NCBI GenBank assembly: GCA_013414665.1
Contig: CP058703.1
Span: 3,444,319-3,455,663, forward strand
Length of the DNA: 11,345 nt
Reading direction: 5' to 3'
Source: Cyclobacteriaceae bacterium
GTDB taxonomy: Bacteria > Bacteroidota > Bacteroidia > Cytophagales > Cyclobacteriaceae
Shown: piece by piece, positions 7,056 to 11,345 of the stretch
Numbering within the stretch: position 1 is the first letter of the stretch
How the letters are laid out: every line of letters begins with the position of its first letter
The notes under the pieces: generated by a model
The model's database searches: none
What the model saw: only the letters and a program-made list of their open reading frames with translations
Told to the model about the DNA's origin: nothing
Program-made: the position numbers and the translations under genes

Positions 7056-8509
7056 GTATTCCGAAACCTCCATTTCATACAGCTTCAGAGGAACTGCTTT
7101 ACAATATCTACTTAAAGATTCAGAATGTGGATTATCTAAGGGAGAGTGATATTAGTACGCTTGCCAAGTTGAATGCAATCCTAACCGATGCAGACTTGAT
7201 GAAGACTGAAGATATTTTATCGGCTATCAATGCAGTGAAAGGGAATGTTCCAGAGGCTGGCAATACACTTGAAAAACTATTCAATATCATTCAAGGGTTA
7301 GCATATCTGAAAGCAGATGACATTGATACGCTTGCTGAGTTGAATGCAATTCTGTCCGATGCTGACCTGATAAAAACTGAAGACCTTCAAAATGCCATTG
7401 CAACATTAAAAGGAAATGCACCCATTGTTGCTGATACGCTAGAGAAGATTTACAATCTACTTCAACCAATTCTCTCCGCATGGGTACAAGATGGAAATAA
7501 TGTTGGAGCAACGAAGTCCATTGGTACGAAGGATAATTTTCCGCTTCCCTTTATAACTAATGGCATTGAGCGAGGGAGATTTGATGTCAATGGGAATTTC
7601 CTGATAGGATACAATGGAGCAGCAATCGGAAAAATTCATTTGAGAACAAGTGATTCTCTTGAGGCAAACCATGCAGTCTATATTGAAGACCCGATACTGA
7701 ACATTCTTTTCGGAATTACTAACTCTGGAAAATTCTTCATGAACAAGGGTCGCTCTAACCTACTCTTAAATGGTGGGTGGACAGGAATGACAGGGGTAAG
7801 AAATCTTATTCTCACTTCTGGAACCTTGGGCGCAAAAATGGTTGACACAGGCAGTGATAACATTATCGTTGGATATAATGCTGCATCAAGCTCCGGTGGT
7901 AACCCTGCCAGAGGTCTTGCACGAAATGTAGTAATTGGTTCCGAAGCGGGCTCATCAGATAACAACGGAACAAGCTATGTGGATAGCGTCTTTGTTGGTT
8001 ATCGTGCAGGGTGGGCTATTGGATTTACATCGGGTCAAAGAAACACTATGATAGGTGCATCCGCTGGAGCTACGGCACCGCAAAGTGGAAACGATCATAC
8101 CCTTGTTGGCTACGATGCTCAAAATGCAAGGTCAAATACTTTCAATACTTTATTAGGTTCCGGTACAAGAGCTTACAATAGTTTAGGTGACTTGATTAGT
8201 AATGGAGGCGGTCAGAGCTATATGACTGCAATTGGAGCGGGTGCAGGGGTGCGCACGCCAAATACTTTAGTGCTTGGTCGAGTTCTTAATGATCAGATTG
8301 TTGTAGGTGCAGAGAGTTGCAACTTTCAATTGCCTGGAACAACTGCTAACCTGGGATTCAATGGTTATAAATTTCAAGTCATCAGACCTGGTAGTGCCGC
8401 ACTTGGAGTTTCTGGTTCTGCATTCTTTCGAGATGGGAATTTCTCAATCACTCTTGGTGAAGAGGGAAATGGAGCAGTAAAAATTCATTTCGGATTAACA
8501 GCTACTTGA
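7052..8509 (+). CDS. Fibre/spike protein, N-terminal part (tandem repeats plus beta-roll head)
   Basis: 485 residues from ATG 7052, which overlaps the upstream stop; I reject the upstream in-frame ATG 7025 because it lies deep inside the previous gene. Residues 1-24 form a short N-terminal segment, probably for attachment to the particle. Residues about 25-138 are two copies of a 57-residue helical repeat. After a linker, about residues 240-410 carry YadA-head-like units of the form N-xx-IG-xx-AG (NIIVGYNAA, NVVIGSEAG, SVFVGYRAG, NTMIGASAG, HTLVGYDAQ, MTAIGAGAG), typical of left-handed beta-roll trimers. The stop at 8507-8509 is probably an artefact: one extra A in the A5 run at 8479-8483 continues into the next entry as AVKNSFRINSYLSGYGGY. 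The fused product, about 821 residues, is a likely receptor-binding fibre. Confidence 0.75.
   Translation: MSIPKPPFHTASEELLYNIYLKIQNVDYLRESDISTLAKLNAILTDADLMKTEDILSAINAVKGNVPEAGNTLEKLFNIIQGLAYLKADDIDTLAELNAILSDADLIKTEDLQNAIATLKGNAPIVADTLEKIYNLLQPILSAWVQDGNNVGATKSIGTKDNFPLPFITNGIERGRFDVNGNFLIGYNGAAIGKIHLRTSDSLEANHAVYIEDPILNILFGITNSGKFFMNKGRSNLLLNGGWTGMTGVRNLILTSGTLGAKMVDTGSDNIIVGYNAASSSGGNPARGLARNVVIGSEAGSSDNNGTSYVDSVFVGYRAGWAIGFTSGQRNTMIGASAGATAPQSGNDHTLVGYDAQNARSNTFNTLLGSGTRAYNSLGDLISNGGGQSYMTAIGAGAGVRTPNTLVLGRVLNDQIVVGAESCNFQLPGTTANLGFNGYKFQVIRPGSAALGVSGSAFFRDGNFSITLGEEGNGAVKIHFGLTAT
7124..7465 (+). repeat. Two tandem 57-residue (171-bp) coding repeats
   Basis: Within the fibre gene, unit 1 (about 7124-7294) and unit 2 (about 7295-7465) align at exactly 57 codons: TLAKLNAILTDADLMKTED against TLAELNAILSDADLIKTED, then GNVPEAGNTLEKLFNII against GNAPIVADTLEKIYNLL. 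Most differences at DNA level are third-position or conservative changes, so this is an old duplication under protein selection. It probably forms a helical shaft, with length varied by copy number. Confidence 0.85.
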
Positions 8510-9516
8510 GCGGATATGGAGGTTACGAATTTATGTTGAGTTCAAACAACATCAATGCAACACTCGAAATTACGGACTATCAATTTGGAGGGACTAAAAC
8601 CGAAATGGTTAGGCTATCGCCATCGGGTTATGCTAACACTGCCATTCTGGTAAGACCAAACGATGTTTACAATACAGGATACGGCTATCGGTATATTCTT
8701 CAAGGAACCAATACAGGGCAACAAAGCAGATTTGTTTCCGCATTTCATGGTCAGATAAATTTACCCATAGATGATAGTTATCCAAATTATAACCGTGCTC
8801 AGATATATACAGCACTCGCAACAGTAACTAATCATTTTGTAGATGGATTCTTTGCAGACGTAAGGGCAACCAATGCAAACGCCCAGGCATTTGCTTTTCG
8901 TTCCGTAGGCAGTAGAGTTTACTTCAATGGCGATGGAATGGCTTTTCCAACTTCTGTTGTGTCGATTACAACTGACTACACAGCTCATGCTGGAGCTACA
9001 AACTTGCTTCTAAACGGAAGTTACATTACAAGCAGTGCTTTGTTTATTGTTCCGTTTGGTTCAGAAAAAACAGGAATCATTTTATCTCCAGGCAATGCGC
9101 AAGCCAATGGAATGTTTATTGGTTCTCAGCAAGCTTTAGGAACCTACAACTATGACGGTCATCTCTTGTGGCTTCAGTACAGCACAACCGGAAACAACAT
9201 GATGGGAGGTACTACCAAGCCAATGCTACTCATCCGAAAACACAATGCAGTTTTGAATGGGTTTGACCACACAGGAGCATTCCTAAGAATGGAAGAAAAC
9301 ATCGGTTCGACCGGAGCATTTGTAGAGGCTTTCAAGTATGACACAGTGAGTAATTCCTTGAAATTAAAATTCTCAGTCAATAAAGACGGAGTTGTTTCAC
9401 TTGGGCAAGTCACAATTGACCCTGCAAGTATCGCTGGAGTAGGAAGGCTATACTTCGTTGGTGAGGATCTCAAGTTTGTTACACCATCAGGAGTAGTTAG
9501 AACAGTAAAATTTTAA
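8506..9516 (+). CDS. Fibre/spike protein, C-terminal part
   Basis: 336 residues if read from TTG 8506, but the preceding codons in this frame back to the A5 run at 8479-8483 are also sensible protein, so this is the C-terminal part of the 7052 gene. The sequence is beta-rich throughout, with Gly/Asn/Ser turns (SGYGGYEFMLSSNN, LLLNGSYITSSALFIVPFG, KTGIILSPGNAQANGMFIG). It ends with SVNKDGVVSLGQVTIDPAS and LYFVGEDLKFVTPSGVVRTV, a C-terminal pattern often seen on Bacteroidota phage fibres. It probably carries the receptor-binding tip and trimer-registering end. No endosialidase or chaperone motif is recognised. Confidence 0.72.
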   Translation: MSGYGGYEFMLSSNNINATLEITDYQFGGTKTEMVRLSPSGYANTAILVRPNDVYNTGYGYRYILQGTNTGQQSRFVSAFHGQINLPIDDSYPNYNRAQIYTALATVTNHFVDGFFADVRATNANAQAFAFRSVGSRVYFNGDGMAFPTSVVSITTDYTAHAGATNLLLNGSYITSSALFIVPFGSEKTGIILSPGNAQANGMFIGSQQALGTYNYDGHLLWLQYSTTGNNMMGGTTKPMLLIRKHNAVLNGFDHTGAFLRMEENIGSTGAFVEAFKYDTVSNSLKLKFSVNKDGVVSLGQVTIDPASIAGVGRLYFVGEDLKFVTPSGVVRTVKF

Positions 9517-9528
9517 CATAGAATATTT

Positions 9529-9971
9529 ATGAGCAGAAATTCAATCGTTGTGAATCTTCCAGAATTAGATTCAACAACCAACAAACGAAAAAGGTTATTC
9601 ATGACTACCTCATCATTAAGAGCAATCTGGAGATGAGACATGGAATAATCCTTGAATTCACAGAAGGAGACGGTAACCTAATAGTTCCAGGCAACGAACT
9701 TCAACGGCAACTATTCCTTCCCAAACAAATCACAAAGGAAACAGATGGAAAATTCACTAATCCCTTAACAGGAATTGAAGTGAGTTCTGAAACACCAAAT
9801 GCCATTACAGAACTTGTGTATTGGCAAAACATTGGACTGAATTCATTCCCAGGTATTAGCTCAATGCCAAATGAAATCAGAGAAGCCTTGAAAGATATTA
9901 AAATTTCTGACTTAGTCTATTGGCTAATTGAGCAATCAATCTTAAAAGGAAACGCAGAAGGAAAATATTAA
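9529..9971 (+). CDS. Unknown phage protein downstream of the fibre (one frame break)
   Basis: ATG 9529 follows the fibre stop by 12 bases with an A/T-rich leader (gaatattt). As written it gives 35 residues and ends at 9636, overlapping ATG 9633 of the longer ORF (112 residues to 9971). Adding one A to the A5 run at 9588-9592 joins them as TTNKRKKVIHDYLIIKSNLE and yields about 147 residues. The protein has a short basic helix and beta-rich middle (GIILEFTEGDGNLIV), then acidic C-terminal helices (EIREALKDIKISDLVYWLIE). I do not recognise it. The place right after a fibre gene makes a fibre-associated or assembly protein possible, without sequence support. If the frames are truly separate, the second starts at ATG 9633 by coupling. 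Confidence 0.62.
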
Positions 9972-9984
9972 ATCAGTATCACTC

Positions 9985-10260
9985 ATGACAAACAAAGAAG
10001 CTTACAAACTCATTACAGCATTAATGGATACCCCGGCACCTGCTGGCACCAAGTTAGAACATGCCAGAAACCAGACTTTGAAAAACGCCTCGTCTTTTGT
10101 CGAGGCCTACAATGACAAGCTGGAAGACCTCAACATTGATTATTGCAGTACGGATGACAAGGGCAACATCATCCGTGATCCGAGAGGCCAGTACATATTT
10201 ACCAAGGACAACCAAAGGGCACTCTCTAAGGAACTTAAAAAGTTCATGGATAGCGAGTGA
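9985..10260 (+). CDS. Small charged protein of unknown function
   Basis: 91 residues from ATG 9985, 13 bases after the previous stop. The N-terminal half is helical (NKEAYKLITALMDTPAPAGT, NASSFVEAYNDKLEDLNI). It is followed by YCSTDDKGNIIRDPRGQYIF, a turn-rich segment reminiscent of a beta hairpin, and a C-terminal helix (NQRALSKELKKFMDSE). No membrane segment or catalytic motif is present. Its stop TGA overlaps a GTG that may start a further small gene (10257). It is the last clearly intact gene of the + strand cluster. Confidence 0.65.
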   Translation: MTNKEAYKLITALMDTPAPAGTKLEHARNQTLKNASSFVEAYNDKLEDLNIDYCSTDDKGNIIRDPRGQYIFTKDNQRALSKELKKFMDSE

Positions 10261-10461
10261 TTGTTCCTTTTGAAATCGTATCCACGACTGATAAAAAGGT
10301 CTTAGCGATCCCCAGGTCGAATACCTGACCGAGGTAGGATTTATTCGCGGATTAATGACGGTGATTTAGGAAAGGCTATTACTTTTGCCCAAAATATTGA
10401 TGTAGGAGCCCGAAAAGGAGTCACGCGAGAGTGTGGCTCCTTTTGTTTTCAAGCCAAATAA
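10257..10461 (+). pseudogene. Possible broken small gene overlapping the terminator
   Basis: GTG 10257 overlaps the previous stop (GTGA) and reads VIVPFEIVSTTDKKVLAIP before TGA 10326-10328. Removing one C from the C4 run at 10310-10313 continues as GRIPDRGRIYSRINDGDLGK and AITFAQNIDVGARKG, with a stop at 10459-10461, for a product of about 67 residues. The open continuation looks like protein, and the break resembles others in this cluster. Its 3' end lies inside the terminator stem, which is unusual. It may be real but mis-sequenced, a relic, or chance. Without it, 10261-10412 is an untranslated trailer with nothing else recognisable. Confidence 0.35.
10413..10449 (+). terminator. Strong intrinsic terminator of the phage cluster
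   Basis: AAAAGGAGTCAC (10413-10424) pairs with GTGGCTCCTTTT (10433-10444), 12 pairs with one T-G wobble and an eight-base loop, followed by GTTTT. It ends the + strand cluster. The A-run on the left arm gives a T-run on the other strand, so it could also stop the converging minus-strand gene at 10449-10778. Confidence 0.85.
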
Positions 10462-10778
10462 TCCGAAACAGTACCCTTAAAAAAGAATTCAAATTTTATA
10501 TCTGGTATTCTATCTTGGATTATTGATTTAATCTTATTGAAGTTCTGTTGACTGTCTGTAAATATATCGGCTAAGAAGCCGTCCCCAGGAAACTCAATAA
10601 AATCGATTGCCCAATTATGCAACCCCACAGATTCATTAATAGGAACAATGACTTTACTTCTAAAATTTTCGTCTTGGTCGTATAAGCTGTTTCGAAAGTC
10701 CTGCGCGAAATTACCTGATGAGTCAAATTTAAGACCTGTATTTAGGTGTGCTCTCACTTTAATGAAATCGGTAGTCAT
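10449..10778 (-). CDS. Orphan 109-residue soluble protein, unknown function
   Basis: 109 residues from ATG at 10778 down to a stop at 10449, converging on the phage cluster at the shared terminator. The N-terminus looks like a beta strand (FIKVRAHLNTGLKF) followed by a charged helix (FAQDFRNSLYDQDENFRSKV). The middle is IPVINESVGLHN-like in order VIVPINESVGLHNWAIDFIE, and FPGDGFLADIFTDSQQ precedes a helix (NFNKIKSIIQDRIPDIKF). It has no membrane segment or known catalytic motif. It stands alone with its own promoter (10810-10842). It could be a host gene beside the element or an accessory cargo gene. I do not recognise the family. Confidence 0.6.
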   Translation of the reverse strand: MTTDFIKVRAHLNTGLKFDSSGNFAQDFRNSLYDQDENFRSKVIVPINESVGLHNWAIDFIEFPGDGFLADIFTDSQQNFNKIKSIIQDRIPDIKFEFFFKGTVSDYLA

Positions 10779-10788
10779 AGTACTGTCT

Positions 10789-10830
10789 GATTTTGACTAT
10801 GCAATTTACCAAAAATATAGAGTCAAAATC
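10789..10830. repeat. Perfect 10-bp inverted repeat over the orphan gene promoter
   Basis: GATTTTGACT at 10789-10798 and its exact complement AGTCAAAATC at 10821-10830 are separated by 22 bases. The arms bracket the -7 element and likely transcription start of the minus-strand gene, so a dimeric regulator binding two half-sites is possible. Chance pairing in A/T-rich DNA is the alternative. Confidence 0.5.
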
Positions 10831-10842
10831 TTTGCTTACAAA
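10810..10842 (-). promoter_or_regulatory. Bacteroidota-type promoter for the orphan gene
   Basis: On the minus strand, TTTG (10842-10839) and TATTTTTG (10817-10810) are separated by 21 bases. This fits the Bacteroidota primary sigma pattern TTTG / TAnnTTTG. The start codon lies 32 bases below the -7 element, leaving a short leader. Confidence 0.5.
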
Positions 10843-10917
10843 GCATTGATAACCTGTTTATTAACTTTAAATCCTGATATATTTGGTTCGAAATTTTACC
10901 GGTCAGGCCGACAGATC

Positions 10918-10950
10918 AAAAGCCTGCGACAATGGTCGCGGGCTTTTGTT
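10918..10950. terminator. Bidirectional intrinsic terminator
   Basis: AAAAGCCTGCGAC (10918-10930) pairs with GTCGCGGGCTTTT (10935-10947), 13 pairs with one wobble and an AATG loop. T-runs are available in both directions. It insulates the orphan gene promoter from the minus-strand gene arriving from the right. Confidence 0.8.
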
Positions 10951-10997
10951 GAATGGCGCGCCCGGCCTGCCAGCAGGCTCACACCCTGACAAATCAA

Positions 10998-11028
10998 AAG
11001 AACCCAGACAACACCTGGGTTTTTCATT
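10998..11028. terminator. Second intrinsic terminator, probably of the PH-like gene
   Basis: AACCCAG (11001-11007) pairs with CTGGGTT (11015-11021), extended by A-T pairs from the flanking A and T runs, with loop ACAACAC. It lies about 50 bases beyond the stop of the minus-strand gene at 11071, with T-rich DNA in that direction (TTCTTTTG on the minus strand). Confidence 0.75.
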
Positions 11029-11070
11029 TTGAGACGCGCCTGGCTGCAAAGATCTAATGGGTTCCTTCTG

Positions 11071-11345
11071 CTACTTTTTTCCCGGAATTTTTCGTTGCAG
11101 ATAGTGCACGAGCTTGTCGTATTCGGTGTGTTCCTTTTGCCCGATAGCAATGCGTAACCGATTATCGCATACTATTTCAAGTTCTTTATATACAGCGTTT
11201 TTTCCGGTTTTTACAATGCGTTCGCGCCAGCCCGTAATTTGCCTGATGTGGAAGCCATGCGTTTTTCTAAGCACGGGGTAAGCAATCTCCAGCCGGTTAT
11301 TTCCGGCCCGAATTACCTTGTACCGGATAAAAATCCGGTACAAAA
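11071..11345 (-). CDS. C-terminal part of a possible PH-like protein, 5' end missing
   Basis: The minus-strand frame is open to the right edge; the first usable TTG at 11343 is probably not the start. About 90 residues are seen: alternating strands (YRIFIRYKVIRAG, NRLEIAYPVLRK, HIRQITGWRERIVK, KELEIVCDNRLRIAIGQ) followed by a final helix (EYDKLVHYLQRKIPGKK). Several strands plus a C-terminal amphipathic helix fit a bacterial PH-like domain of the bPH/YcxB kind, normally a membrane-linked protein. Any membrane helices would be in the missing N-terminal part. The family assignment rests on fold pattern only. Base composition is more GC-rich than the DNA just to its left, consistent with host sequence. 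Confidence 0.5.
   Translation of the reverse strand, partial: LYRIFIRYKVIRAGNNRLEIAYPVLRKTHGFHIRQITGWRERIVKTGKNAVYKELEIVCDNRLRIAIGQKEHTEYDKLVHYLQRKIPGKK
11318..11343. repeat. Perfect 11-bp hairpin at the window edge
   Basis: TTGTACCGGAT (11318-11328) and ATCCGGTACAA (11333-11343) are exact complements around an AAAA loop. It lies inside the minus-strand coding frame (peptide YRIFIRYK is itself nearly symmetric), so it may be coding coincidence, a binding site, or a repeat end. Confidence 0.5.

Noticed and set aside
10313..10327. tRNA T-arm-like hairpin (CAGGT-CGAAT-ACCTG), possible tRNA attachment site
   Set aside because: No acceptor, D or anticodon arm can be built around it, and the T-loop lacks the usual GTTC.
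10956..10978. GC-rich palindromes (GGCGCGCC and GCCTGCCAGCAGGC)
   Set aside because: They are short and sit between two clear terminators; no repeated copy or mobile-element feature is attached.
1..11345. CRISPR array, insertion sequence, rRNA or tRNA genes
   Set aside because: No regularly spaced direct repeats, transposase motifs, terminal repeats or structural RNA signatures were seen on either strand.

Overview
The window looks like Bacteroidota DNA. Start codons are preceded by A/T-rich leaders, not Shine-Dalgarno sequences. One promoter fits the Bacteroidota TTTG / TAnnTTTG pattern. The protein families (GH108 muramidase with an EF-hand loop, one annexin-like repeat on a membrane anchor, fibre proteins with 57-residue repeats) are ones I associate with Bacteroidota phages and proviruses. 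This assignment is inferred from reading alone; no search was run.

Positions 1 to about 10,460 form one + strand, tightly packed virion and lysis cluster. The order is: a lysine-rich membrane protein (left end missing, 1-856); a small multi-helix membrane protein (859-1418); four or five small beta-rich proteins with overlapping stops and starts (1452-3389), the best capsid candidates; a coiled-coil protein (3410-4224); a small helical protein (4227-4415); an annexin-like membrane protein (4434-4832); a membrane-anchored peptidoglycan-binding protein (4832-5816); a GH108 muramidase (5831-6361); an L,D-transpeptidase-like protein with a C-terminal membrane tail (6387-7055); a fibre or spike of about 821 residues (7052-9516); and two or three small unknown proteins (9529-10461). 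A strong terminator closes the cluster at 10413-10449. No portal, terminase, tail tube, sheath or tape-measure gene is visible. Many small membrane proteins, beta-rich capsid candidates and several wall-active proteins together suggest a tailless, possibly membrane-containing icosahedral phage. That is a hypothesis. The packaging ATPase, replication and integration genes, if present, lie left of the window.

The right end differs. A 109-residue minus-strand gene (10449-10778) has its own promoter and a 10-bp inverted repeat. Two back-to-back terminators follow (10918-11028), then the 3' part of a minus-strand PH-like gene that runs off the window. This is either flanking host DNA or the cargo edge of the element.

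A main technical result is that many reading frames in the phage cluster are broken by single-base shifts, mostly at A5/T5 runs, with protein sequence continuing sensibly in the next frame. I count about 12 sites. The pattern suits unpolished long-read sequence better than gene decay. Several apparently separate ORFs are therefore pieces of one gene, notably 7052-8509 with 8506-9516, and 3410-3868 with 3901-4224.
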